DNA of 64,000 bases. Source: Bacteroidota bacterium (GTDB lineage Bacteria > Bacteroidota > Ignavibacteria > Ignavibacteriales > Ignavibacteriaceae). This document shows positions 28,388-38,400 of this stretch, in pieces. The DNA lies in NCBI GenBank assembly GCA_021831685.1, contig JAKBMG010000004.1, forward strand, positions 1 through 64,000, in the 5' to 3' direction. Under the pieces are notes generated by a model. The model saw only the letters and a program-made list of their open reading frames with translations. It made no database searches and was not told where the DNA came from. The translations under genes and the position numbers were made by a program. How positions within the stretch are numbered: position 1 is the stretch's first letter; each line of letters starts with the position of its first letter.

Positions 28388-29129
28388 AATTGATAAATTT
28401 AATTAGAAATATTTAAGATCATCACCGTATCATTCTGCAAAAACTTCTTATTAAATTGTATTTAATATAACAATTTTACAAATATAACTCATGCCAGGAC
28501 GCAAAGTATTATAAGATACCTCTAAAAACTAAATCTTTTGATACCCCTTTTTTATTGAACACTGCTATTAGTGCTTTGCAAAGAAAAATCTGTGCAAAGA
28601 TTTACTTATTTGAATGAGACTGTGTCAATTTTGTCACACTATTTTTTCTGCAATTTTTAGGTACGAATTATGGGCTTGGTGGAGGCTTGTTATAGGCTTG
28701 TTAGAAGCCTGGTAGAAATGAAGAAAATTTAGGCAAAAAACAGAGGGGAAAAAGACTAAGGTGTGACAAAATGGCCGACATCATCATGCTATGGGAAAGA
28801 CGCATAGATTATATTTAATTAGCTATTATTATGCAGAAAATTTTAGATATAATGGGAATCTCTATAGACTGGAAGACTGGAATAATGGGAAATTCCACTT
28901 GGTTTGGCAGAGAAGTTATTGGTTGTGCCCTAAATTGAAAAAATAGGCAAAATATTACCCAGCAACATTAAATATAAAAAATAATCAATGCCTTAATTTT
29001 TTCAACCTCAAATTTTCTTCCTTTGGTTAAAGAATAATTAACCTTAAATTTCATTATTAAAAATTTTTATAGAAATACCGGGTTTACAAAACTCCCAACA
29101 TTTATAAATCAAAGTAAAGTGAGGTTAAT
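28388..29129. other. Gene-free gap between PgpH-type gene and pepT with a possible inverted-repeat-bounded element
   Basis: No coding sequence seen in 742 bases. A 12-base perfect inverted repeat, ATTTTGTCACAC (28628-28639) and GTGTGACAAAAT (28761-28772), bounds 121 bases. Between them GGCTTG recurs three times around 28673-28712. A TGGAATAATGGG stretch near 28880 belongs to the TGGA/TCCA repeat type also seen at 340, 40.6 and 53.6 kb. Promoters for both divergent genes must lie in this gap but were not placed with confidence. Confidence 0.5.
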
Positions 29130-30383
29130 ATGTTTGACGGTAATTACAAATTCACCTGCGTTGATCGATTTCTAAAATATGTAAAATACGATACCCAATC
29201 AGATGAAGAATCTACAAGTTTTCCATCTACTGCAAAGCAAAAAGTTCTTCTTGCTGATTTAGCTGAAGAATTAAAAGAAATGGGGTTGAAAGACTCTCAC
29301 ATGGATGAGTGGGGCTATGTAATGGCAACGCTACCATCAAACACAATTAAGAAAGTTCCGGTAATCGGATTTATTGCTCACGTAGATACTTCTCCTGCTG
29401 TTACCGGCGCGAATGTTAATCCCCAAGTTCATAGAAATTATCAAGGCGGAGATATTAAATTACTAAATGACCCAAACCAGGTAATTAAAGTTTCCGATAA
29501 CCCTGATCTTGCAGGCATGATCGGTTATGATATTATTACCACTGACGGCACAACTTTGCTTGGAGCTGATAATAAATCAGGAGTTGCCGAAATTGTGGAT
29601 GCCGTAAATTATTTTTTATCCCATCCCGAAGTTAAGCACGGCGAAATTAAAATTTGTTTTACGCCGGACGAAGAAGTCGGAAGAGGTACTGAAAAATTTG
29701 ATGTGAAAAAGTTTAACGCTTTTTGCGCTTATACTGTTGACGGGCAAACGCGTGGCGAAGTTGAAATTGAATCCTTTAGCGCAGACTCTGTTTCGATCAA
29801 AATCCATGGGAAAAATATTCATCCCGGTTATGCAAAAAATAAAATGGTCAACGCTATCAAAGTTGGCACTACATTTCTCGATTCTCTTCCCAAAGACCGA
29901 TTGTCTCCAGAAACAACCGAAGGACGCGAAGGCTATGTCCATTGCACAAACTTTAATGGCAACGAGGAATTAACAATCTTAAAATTTATTATCCGGGATT
30001 TTCAAACGAGCAAGTTAAAAGAGTATGAAGAATTTCTAAAGGACTTAGCAGAGAAAGCTGTTTCTAAATTCCCAGGAGCAAGATTGGAATTTGAAGTATT
30101 TGAGCAATATCGCAACATGAGGGAAATTCTTGATAAACATGCTGAAGTAGCTGGTAATGGACTTGAAGCAATGAAAAGGCTTGGAATTGTGCCTATTCAA
30201 AATCCAATACGCGGCGGAACGGACGGTTCAAGGTTATCCTTTATGGGGCTCCCGACGCCTAACATTTTCGCGGGCGAACATTCATACCATTCAAAGTTGG
30301 AATGGGTAGCTATTCAAGATATGGAAATGGCGGTAAAAGTTATTGTTGAAATTAGTAAGGTTTGGGAAGAGAAGGCCTATTAG
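29130..30383 (+). CDS. pepT: Peptidase T (tripeptide aminopeptidase)
   Basis: Zinc aminopeptidase of the M20B family, 417 residues, that releases N-terminal residues from tripeptides in the cytoplasm. Metal ligands and catalytic residues appear in order: HVDTSPA, GADNKSG, PDEEVGRG, YTVDGQ and HSYHSKLEW near the C-terminus. The start has AGGT about eight bases upstream (AAAGTGAGGTTAAT). It is followed by a broken four-helix-bundle gene. Confidence 0.93.
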   Translation: MFDGNYKFTCVDRFLKYVKYDTQSDEESTSFPSTAKQKVLLADLAEELKEMGLKDSHMDEWGYVMATLPSNTIKKVPVIGFIAHVDTSPAVTGANVNPQVHRNYQGGDIKLLNDPNQVIKVSDNPDLAGMIGYDIITTDGTTLLGADNKSGVAEIVDAVNYFLSHPEVKHGEIKICFTPDEEVGRGTEKFDVKKFNAFCAYTVDGQTRGEVEIESFSADSVSIKIHGKNIHPGYAKNKMVNAIKVGTTFLDSLPKDRLSPETTEGREGYVHCTNFNGNEELTILKFIIRDFQTSKLKEYEEFLKDLAEKAVSKFPGARLEFEVFEQYRNMREILDKHAEVAGNGLEAMKRLGIVPIQNPIRGGTDGSRLSFMGLPTPNIFAGEHSYHSKLEWVAIQDMEMAVKVIVEISKVWEEKAY

Positions 30384-30453
30384 TTTGTAGTGTGTGATTT
30401 GTAGTTTGTTGTAGCTTGGATTCGATAAAGTAATTATTAAACGGGGAATATAA

Positions 30454-30819
30454 ATGAGTACGAAATATGAAGAATTGGATATCTATAAACTTTCTGAAAA
30501 TCTTTCGGATAAAATTTGGGATATAGTTATCACCTGGAATAATTTTGAGAAAGATGTTTTGGGTAAGCAATTAGTAAAAGCTACCGACAGCATCAGTTCA
30601 AATATTGTCGAAGGCTCAGGGAACGGTAGCTATGTTGACTATAAAAGATATCTGAAAATCTCCAGAGTATCACTGTTTGAAACAAAGCACTGAGTTTATA
30701 AAGCTTTTAAAAGAAAATTGTTAAATGAAGCCGATAAAGATACTATTACAAAAATGATTGATGAATTGATTCCAAGATTAAGTGCTTTTATAAATTATAT
30801 GGATACCAAATCTAAGTAA
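30454..30819 (+). pseudogene. Four-helix-bundle (23S rRNA intervening-sequence type) protein interrupted by in-frame TGA
   Basis: The frame begins MSTKYEELDIYKLSENLSDK and continues with SNIVEGSGNGSYVDYKRYL and SLFETKH, the pattern of small four-helix-bundle proteins (S23/IVP type) of about 120 residues. At 30691-30693 a TGA replaces the codon that family members usually have as TGG (W, in ETKxW). The same frame continues without further stops as VYKAFKRKLLNEADK and ends with TAA at 30817-30819, right before the next gene. So either it is a recent nonsense allele or TGA is read through. Flanking G/T-rich stretch 30382-30420 (TAGTTTGTAGTGTGTG) is repeat-like, a frequent companion of these genes. 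Confidence 0.82.
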
Positions 30820-30820
30820 A

Positions 30821-32068
30821 ATGATTAATCTGCCACTACAAGCTATAAACAACACACGACAAACTACTCCCGAGCTTATGGCTCCCGCGGGAGACTGGAC
30901 TATGCTTGTTACTGCTGTTAATGCAGGTGCAAATGCTGTCTATTTCGGTGTGGAAAAATTAAATATGCGCGCTAAAGCGGCTAACTTTACAACTGAGGAA
31001 CTTCCGAATGTTACAGCCTTTTGTAAGGAGCGAAACGTTAAAACCTATCTTACTCTTAACACAATAATTTATGAAGAAGAAATTGCCGAAGCTGAAGAAA
31101 TTATCTCTGCCGCTAAAAATTCCGGAGTAGATAGAATAATTTGCTGGGATCTTGCAATTACCCAAATATGCCACAAATATGATATGCCGTTTTGTATTTC
31201 TACACAGGCATCTATCTCAAATTCTCTAAGTGCTAATTTTTTTAAAAGCCTCGGAGCTGTAAGGGTTGTACTTGCAAGAGAATGTTCGCTAGAAGAAATA
31301 AAAAAAATTCGTACTTCAACTGATCTCGAAATTGAAGCGTTCATCCACGGAGCTATGTGCATTGCTGTTAGCGGACGCTGTTTTATGAGTCATCATCTTT
31401 TTGGAAAAAGCGCAAATCGCGGTGAATGTATTCAACCTTGCCGCAGAGAATATGAAGTTATTGATAACTCAATTGATAAATCAATGATCATAGGAGAGGA
31501 TTATGTTTTATCGCCTAAAGATTTATGCACCATAGAATTTATAGATCAGCTAATTGAAGCCGGAATTGATTCTTTCAAAATTGAAGGAAGAAAAAGAAGT
31601 CCCGAATATGTCGCAAAAGTAGTCTCTGTTTACCGCAAAGCAATCGATTTATATTTTGAAGGTAAACTTACCGCCGAAATAAAAAAAGATTTTCTTGCTG
31701 AATTAGAAAAAGTATATAACCGTGGATTCTCTGCAGGATTCTATTTTGATAAACCAAGTTCTTCTGAGTATGCCGATATATACGGCAGCAAGGCAACGAC
31801 ACGCAAAGCATACGTCGGCAAAGTTCTTAACTATTTTAAAAAAGCAAACACAGTATTTGTATCGCTTGAATCGGGTAAAATAAAATTAGGTGATGAGATT
31901 TTAATTATAGGTGCAACGACAGGGGTTGTTTCCATTAAAATAAATAATATTTTGAAAGATGATGTTGCAACACATGAAGCGTCAAAGGGGGACAAAATAA
32001 CCTTTCCATGTCAAGAATTAGTCCGCCCCCATGATTCGGTTTATATCGTTATTCAAATTGTTTCTTAA
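30821..32068 (+). CDS. Peptidase U32 family protein (TrhP/YegQ-like)
   Basis: Protein of 415 residues belonging to the U32 group, whose characterised members act in tRNA 5-hydroxyuridine formation, rRNA hydroxylation or related reactions rather than proteolysis. Seen: PELMAPAGDWTMLVTAV, GANAVYFGVEKLNMRAKAAN, and the Cys motif MCIAVSGRCFMSHHLFGKSA with GECIQPCRREY. The C-terminal 80 residues resemble a beta-barrel extension. Length fits the TrhP/YegQ type but I cannot choose between subgroups. The start is just after the broken four-helix-bundle gene. The last 20 bases overlap the convergent YceH gene. Confidence 0.85.
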   Translation: MINLPLQAINNTRQTTPELMAPAGDWTMLVTAVNAGANAVYFGVEKLNMRAKAANFTTEELPNVTAFCKERNVKTYLTLNTIIYEEEIAEAEEIISAAKNSGVDRIICWDLAITQICHKYDMPFCISTQASISNSLSANFFKSLGAVRVVLARECSLEEIKKIRTSTDLEIEAFIHGAMCIAVSGRCFMSHHLFGKSANRGECIQPCRREYEVIDNSIDKSMIIGEDYVLSPKDLCTIEFIDQLIEAGIDSFKIEGRKRSPEYVAKVVSVYRKAIDLYFEGKLTAEIKKDFLAELEKVYNRGFSAGFYFDKPSSSEYADIYGSKATTRKAYVGKVLNYFKKANTVFVSLESGKIKLGDEILIIGATTGVVSIKINNILKDDVATHEASKGDKITFPCQELVRPHDSVYIVIQIVS

Positions 32069-32693
32069 ATTTCTCAAACTGATTTTTCAAATCTTCTAAT
32101 TTTGTTTTTAATAATTCATGTTCTTTTTGTAATTCTTCAATCTTATTTAGTTCATTCATGGCTGCACTATCCTTTTGGTCGTCGCTTCTTTCAGTATCCG
32201 GCATACCTGAAAGCAAATGCGCATAACGCGATTCCTTCATTCCTGGTTGTCTCGGAAGTTTTACAATCAAAGGATTTTCCAATTCCATTAAATTTTTTAA
32301 AATCTCCTCAACTCGTGCTAAGCTTTCAAAGTTAAACATTCTTCCGGTACGTCCTTTAATTTCGCCGGTAGTCTGTGCTCCACGAAGCATTAGCACACAC
32401 ATAATAGCTGTTTCTTCCGGCGATAAATTTAAGTTCTCAGTAAAAGACTGCCGGTATTTTGCTACTCGTATATCGCTTCCAGTTACTCTTCTTGCCAATG
32501 TTTTGCTGCGAAGACTATCCAAAGTTGTACCAATTATTTTTTCATCAAATGAAACAACAGGGTCCCTATTTGTTTTTTGATTGCAAGCATTCATCAAAGA
32601 ATTTACCGTTAACGGATAATATTCAGGGGTTGTCAATTCTTTTTCAATGAGCGTTCCGATGATGCGAACTTCCTCAAAAGTCAAATCTTTCAT
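32049..32693 (-). CDS. YceH/DUF480 family protein
   Basis: Protein of 214 residues made of two winged-helix-like domains: VRIIGTLIEKELTTPEYYPL, then MNACNQKTNRDPV, and later LMLRGAQTTGEIKGR with LPRQPGMKESRYAHLL. A coiled-coil tail (LNKIEELQKEHELLKTKLED) ends the protein. The family has no firm function. It converges with the U32 gene, overlapping it by 20 bases. Confidence 0.88.
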   Translation of the reverse strand: MKDLTFEEVRIIGTLIEKELTTPEYYPLTVNSLMNACNQKTNRDPVVSFDEKIIGTTLDSLRSKTLARRVTGSDIRVAKYRQSFTENLNLSPEETAIMCVLMLRGAQTTGEIKGRTGRMFNFESLARVEEILKNLMELENPLIVKLPRQPGMKESRYAHLLSGMPDTERSDDQKDSAAMNELNKIEELQKEHELLKTKLEDLKNQFEKFKKQFE

Positions 32694-32795
32694 CTAAATT
32701 CCTTAATATAATTTGTAATTGCTTAATCATAAAAATATAAATGCGGCATTAAAAGGGAAAATGGAAATTTTACAAGTCTATTTTGAATAGTTTAA

Positions 32796-33938
32796 TCAAT
32801 TGTCAAATACTTTTATAAACTTACTTACCGCCCCGCATCCATTTTGTAGGAATTCTTTATCTATATTTTCAATATAACTCTGGTAAATGTTTTTATTCCC
32901 TAAAATTCCAGTAATAAGTTTGGGAAGTTTTTTAATGTTCGGCTCGTAAATCCCCATTTTTTTTTCAACGAGATATTCCATGTTCCCCTTTTCCTGTTCC
33001 CAAATATAGTTTGTAATAACCTGGATCTTCTTACACATTAAAATTTCCATGAATGTCGAAGCGCCGCATTTTGTTATAACAATATCCGAAATATTTAATA
33101 TCTCATAAATAAAGTCTATATATCCGTAAATTTTCAAATTAATTAAATTATTTTTCTCTTTAAGGTATAATGATTTCCTGTATAGTGACTCATTCTTGCC
33201 GCATATAATTGCAATCTCGATTTCCTTTAAATTGTTTGAAAGAATTTTTAATATCCTTAGCCCCTGCGGTATCCCGTCTCCGCCGCCTAATATTATAATA
33301 ATGTTCTTATTGATGTCAAAACCCAATTTCTTTTTTAATATAGGAATTTCATTTGATTGAATCGGGTTTGAAAATTTCTCGTTAAGTATGAATGGAAATA
33401 AGTGAAGTTTATCCCTGCTTATTCCTTTATTTATGCACCAGTTTTTTAGTCTCTCGCTAAAGACAATAAAATCCTGATTTTTATTTAAAAACCATAACGG
33501 ATGTGCAGTGTATGGATCGGTAACTACAGTGATTACAGGAATTGATATTTTAAGTTCTTCTAAGACTTCATGCAATGGTTGAATCAGGAAAAAATGGAAT
33601 ATGATTACTTTATCCGGTTTTGTTGCACTAAAAATTTCACGTAAATAAGGTTTAACATGAAATGAAATCGTATTGCTGCTAATTTTTCCTATAATGAAAA
33701 CCTTATATATTGCATATATGGTCTGATATAACCATCTTGCCTTTGCTTGCAAAATTCTATAACCGTCCTCAATTACCCATTTAACAATTTTGTTTGTCTT
33801 AGTAAAACCATCAATGAGGATAGGCTCTACTTCATCTCCAAAATTTTGTACCAGTGTATTAGCTATCGATTTAGCCGGCGCTAAATGACCGCCACCGGTT
33901 TTAAGATATAATAAAAAATATTTCTTCTTTTGATTCAT
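32796..33938 (-). CDS. MGDG-synthase/UgtP-type glycosyltransferase
   Basis: GT-B glycosyltransferase of 380 residues. The N-terminal domain has the MGDG-synthase motif LKTGGGHLAPAKSIANTL and LIDGFTK; the C-terminal GT28-type domain has IIILGGGDGIPQGLRIL and TKCGASTFMEIL, which bind the nucleotide sugar. Such enzymes add galactose or glucose to diacylglycerol. It follows a second GT-B-like gene by six bases, so both are probably one operon for glycolipid synthesis. Donor and acceptor sugars cannot be inferred. Confidence 0.82.
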   Translation of the reverse strand: MNQKKKYFLLYLKTGGGHLAPAKSIANTLVQNFGDEVEPILIDGFTKTNKIVKWVIEDGYRILQAKARWLYQTIYAIYKVFIIGKISSNTISFHVKPYLREIFSATKPDKVIIFHFFLIQPLHEVLEELKISIPVITVVTDPYTAHPLWFLNKNQDFIVFSERLKNWCINKGISRDKLHLFPFILNEKFSNPIQSNEIPILKKKLGFDINKNIIIILGGGDGIPQGLRILKILSNNLKEIEIAIICGKNESLYRKSLYLKEKNNLINLKIYGYIDFIYEILNISDIVITKCGASTFMEILMCKKIQVITNYIWEQEKGNMEYLVEKKMGIYEPNIKKLPKLITGILGNKNIYQSYIENIDKEFLQNGCGAVSKFIKVFDN

Positions 33939-33944
33939 AATTTA

Positions 33945-35261
33945 TTAACGAAGAATAGGTGAATCTTCATGAGACATTTTGCCTGTCTCAAGTACTTCAA
34001 GAATTTTATAAGTTCCAAGTTTTCTTGCTTTTAAGAAGCCCGACCACGCTGCTTCTGCAAGCCTTCCTCTATTAAGCAAATCAAACAACCATTGATCAGT
34101 GTATTCCGGGTTTTCCTGCTTAATGCCCGCTTGTATTTCAAACAACCATTTTGCATTAAATTGTTCCTGCGATCCGATAGGTGGCGTCATAATTATTGGA
34201 AGTCCTAAACCAGCATAAAACGACAGTTCACTCGGCTTCGTCCATAATATGTCTGTTGTACGAATCGCCTCGTTAAACTTAACAAAATAATTCTCTAATT
34301 TATCCGAATAAATAATATTTATATTCTCATTTGCCGGACTGATTTCTTTCTTAACATTCTCAAAATAATTCTTTACTGTTTCTTTTGTGCCTGCGGCTAA
34401 GTTCAATCTAATTTCTCCTGATTGCAATTTTCCTTTTAAGCTTAAAGCAATAGTTCTACCCATTTCCTTTTGAGCACCTGCTCCTCCGACACTAAAGGTG
34501 ATGGTGAGCTTTCGTGTATCTTTAAATTTACAATTATCTTCGCCAAGGAAATATTTTACGCCCATTTCATGCATTTCCCAAAATCGATTATTTGGATCGA
34601 GGTAAAACAATCGCTGCGTTAAGTCAGCTTTTAATATTCTCAAATCCTTTCCACCTAGCAAATTATCCGACAGCGGAAATCCTGTGGTAAAAATCCTTTC
34701 AGTGGGAACACCGTAAGCACTTAGTCTTTGTGCTGCTTTTCCGCATGGTGCAAAATAAATTATTCTGCTTTCCCATGGCTCCTCCGCCACCCAAACCCTG
34801 TTTAAATCGGCATCGCAAATAATACAATAGATACTGTCGTATCCGTTTATATCCGCAGCTATTGCAGGAGCAAAAAAGGAGGTTACCAATGGTAAATGTT
34901 TCGTGCTGATTTTTTTCAACATTCCCGAGCATAGTCCCTTTTTTATACTCGATGTTAAAAGGTCAACTTGAAAAGTTTTGTTAGATAAATTTCTCATCGG
35001 ATAAAATGAAGGGATGCGAAGAAATGAATCCAAAATATTAAATACTGGGTTCCCTATAAACGGAATACCTTTGGCGCGTGAAAGAAATTCATAGACGTAA
35101 AGAAGCCTTTCCCATAAGATTTTTTCTGATGGCGATACTCCATCGTTAGCGCCTACTAAAATAATTTCTTCTTCGGCTATTTTGCTTAATGGATCTACCG
35201 CTCGAAGATGACCATATCCCATACTTGCCGATACAACCCACGCCTTTATTTCTGATTCCAA
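33945..35261 (-). CDS. Divergent GT-B-type glycosyltransferase-like protein
   Basis: Protein of 438 residues that I cannot assign to a named family. It starts with VVSASMGYGHLRAVDPLSK, resembling the glycine-His loop of MGDG-synthase and MurG-like enzymes, and later has TFSVGGAGAQKEMGRT and LWTKPSELSFYAGLGLPIIM with PPIGSQEQFN, similar to the sugar-nucleotide pocket of GT28 proteins. The two-domain length and the partner gene (UgtP-like) suggest a related transferase. The presence of CIICDADLNRVWV is unusual. No signal peptide is visible. Confidence 0.6.
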   Translation of the reverse strand: MESEIKAWVVSASMGYGHLRAVDPLSKIAEEEIILVGANDGVSPSEKILWERLLYVYEFLSRAKGIPFIGNPVFNILDSFLRIPSFYPMRNLSNKTFQVDLLTSSIKKGLCSGMLKKISTKHLPLVTSFFAPAIAADINGYDSIYCIICDADLNRVWVAEEPWESRIIYFAPCGKAAQRLSAYGVPTERIFTTGFPLSDNLLGGKDLRILKADLTQRLFYLDPNNRFWEMHEMGVKYFLGEDNCKFKDTRKLTITFSVGGAGAQKEMGRTIALSLKGKLQSGEIRLNLAAGTKETVKNYFENVKKEISPANENINIIYSDKLENYFVKFNEAIRTTDILWTKPSELSFYAGLGLPIIMTPPIGSQEQFNAKWLFEIQAGIKQENPEYTDQWLFDLLNRGRLAEAAWSGFLKARKLGTYKILEVLETGKMSHEDSPILR

Positions 35262-35499
35262 TTTGCAATCCTGTTAAAAATATTTTTCCTAAGACATTGT
35301 AAATATAAAACTTGAATTATTAAGAAGATGTTAAGAATTGACCATCCAATCCGGTATAGGGTTACTCTCTGATGCTTTATTTTAGATACCGTTATTTTTA
35401 TTTACTTAAGTTTTGTCCTAAATTCTATTATATTTCAACCGAAAAGTTAACCGGTCTTCAGTTGTAAATCTATTTTTGAAAATTTCCTAGAAGATTTTT

Positions 35500-38400
35500 A
35501 TGAATTATAAATTAAACAAAGCCATTGTCTTCCTATTAGTATCCATAGCTTTTTCGGTTACCTTAAAATTATTTGCTCAGATAAACGATCCGAATTTTAA
35601 TGAACGATTCAATCTTTCAAGCTATACGGTTTTTACTCCCGGCAGTGATGTAACAGTAAATCTTTTCTCTAACTCAAAAACTGATAATAATTTTCAATTC
35701 AGACTTTTTAAGATCACCGATCCGGTTAATTTTTTTTCAAAAATAGATAAGAATTCCCTCAGGATAAACTTTGATATCTGGGCAAATGACAGGCAAATTT
35801 TGCTGAAGTATACAAAGCTGGTTAAGCAATGGAATGCGGAAATAAATACTTCCGGAAATTTTGGGGCTAATAATAATCTTGACGTAGGAAAAATTGACGA
35901 AGCAGGCACTTATATTCTCCAGGCAATAAAAGGGAACTATGTTGCTTATTGCGGAATTGCGGTTACAAACACAGCTATCATCTATAAAAATAGCGGCAGG
36001 CAGGTTCTTGCCTTTGTTGCCGATTCCAAAACCGGTGATGTAATTAAAAATGTCAAATTCAGTTTATATAACGACAATAAACTCATTGCTAAAAAAGATG
36101 CCGATAGCTCAGGTTTAGCTCTATTTTCAATTAAGGGAAATATTGACTTCAGCGACGAGAATGCGTTGCTGGTTGCCCAAACTAAAGACGAAACAATTTT
36201 AAGCGATCCTTATTTTTATTTCCGGCTCGACGCAAAACCCTACACCGCCTATATCTATACGAATCAGCCTGTTTATCGCCCCGGGCAAACTGTTTTTTAC
36301 AAGGCTATCATCCGTGAACGAAAGGGCAATAGCTTGATAAATGTTGCCGGTGAAAAATTTAAAATCATAATAAGAACGCAAAAGAGGAAAGATATTTTTT
36401 CTCAAGAGATGACAACAAACGAGTTCGGCGCAATATCCGGAAGTTTTAAGCTTAGCGATGATGCCGAGCTTGGAAATTATTCCGTCATTGTTGCCAAAAA
36501 TAATCAACCTTACTTTGGTTCATTCAGTGTCGAAGAATATAAAAAACCTGAATATTCGGTCACGGTTTCAACTGCTAAAAATCAATATGCGGTAACCGAC
36601 ACTATAAATGCGACGATTTCTGCTAAGTATTATTTCGGCTCTCCTGTTACGGCTGGAACGGTTAATGTAAAAGTATTTAGACAGCGTTATTGGAGACCCT
36701 GGTGGCATGGTTCCGCGTTTGCATGGTTCTATAACTCATTCAATATGGGGAAAATTAACTATCATAGTCCAAATGAATTAATTACTCAACAAGAAGGAAC
36801 GCTTGATAAAAACGGTCATTTAATTTTCCATTATACAGTTGATTCAACTTTAAGTAATGACTTTACCTATACTATTGAAGCTGAGGTGACTGATAATTCG
36901 CGCCAAACCGTCTCAGGCTCTGAGGATATTTTTGTAACAAGAGGCAGTTTCAATATATCTACTTCTCCGGATAAATATTTTGTTGAAGCCGGAAGACCGA
37001 TTGACCTAAATGTTACTGCATCCGATTTTATAAACAAACCTGTAAAGACTGAATTCGAATTAGTTGTAAATTACCCGGAACAAAATATTCATGGTAAAAA
37101 TTATTTCAGACCTCCGGACGACACGATTCACGGTTCAACGGATTCTACAGGAAAAGGCGTTATCTCTTTTCTTCCGCGACAGCTTTATCAGGGAAGCTAT
37201 AATTATTTGGTCATTGCTCACGATGAAAAAGGTAGAAAAATTACTGCTGCCGGTTATTTTACCATCGGCGCTTTTCACGGAAATACATTTGAGGGGAATA
37301 GGTACGGAGTTCAGATTGAAACAGATAAAGACTCGTATATCAAAGGAGATACTCTCACAGCTGCCATTTTCCTTTCTCAGCCAAACGCACAGATTCTTGT
37401 TAGCTACGAGGCGGCTAATTTTCTTGGCTATAAAATTTATGACGTAAAAGGTACTTCGCTGAATATAAAAGAAAAGCTAACAACTGATTTTGCGCCAAGC
37501 TTCAATATTTCCGTTACCTTTATGAAAGATAAACAGCTTTACACAAGCTCGAAGTTGATCGGAGTGCTTGATAAAGACAAGCTGCTTAACATTTCTTTGA
37601 AGCCGTCAAAGAAAATCTTTAAGCCTGGCGAAGAAGCTTCTTATAAAATATTGGTGACGGACCAAAAAGGAAAGCCGGTTAAGAATGTATATCTTTCTTT
37701 TGGTATGATTGACGAGAGTATTTATTCTATCATGAAAGATAACACGCCGGAGATTCAAAACTTTTTTTATGCACCAAAATATTCTTTCATGCCGGTTTAT
37801 AGCTCGCTTCAAAATAATAATTACAACGGCTCCAGCCGAAGGCTGCTGCTAACGGATAAAGTTTTATATAATGCAAAAAAACTTAGCGAAAAAGGAAACG
37901 CCGGTCTTTCAGGTAAACTAATTTCCCGCCCCGGTTTTGTAAAATATGATAATATTTTTGTCCTCCTTAGCGGTGAAAAGTATTTTTACAAAATTAAAGC
38001 TGATTCCCTCGGCAATTTTAATTTTAATGATATTGTAGCCAGTAATTATGATTTTTATATCCTTCTTGATAACGCCGAATTGCTTTACAAAGGAAAAGTT
38101 GACGTAACCGGAATGGCTTCTCAAAACTTTGATATGGGGGATTTTCAAAACACAATTCCAACCCCGCCCTCTCCACGATTTCTTGGCGGGCAAGATTTTG
38201 TTAAAATGAATTCCGGAATTTCTCGGACTATAGCGACACAACAAGGAATAATGTTCAGGGGAATGAGCGAAACACAATATATTCAACCGCAGCTAAGATC
38301 AAATTTTGTCGATGCGCTTATCTGGAAACCTGATGTAGTTACTAATGAAAACGGTATTGCCGATGTTAATTTCAAAATGCCGGATAATTTAACTACCTGG

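Noticed and set aside
30454-30819. Selenoprotein with TGA as selenocysteine
   Set aside because: The position corresponds to Trp in the family and there is no known selenoprotein of this type; no SECIS-like structure was seen.
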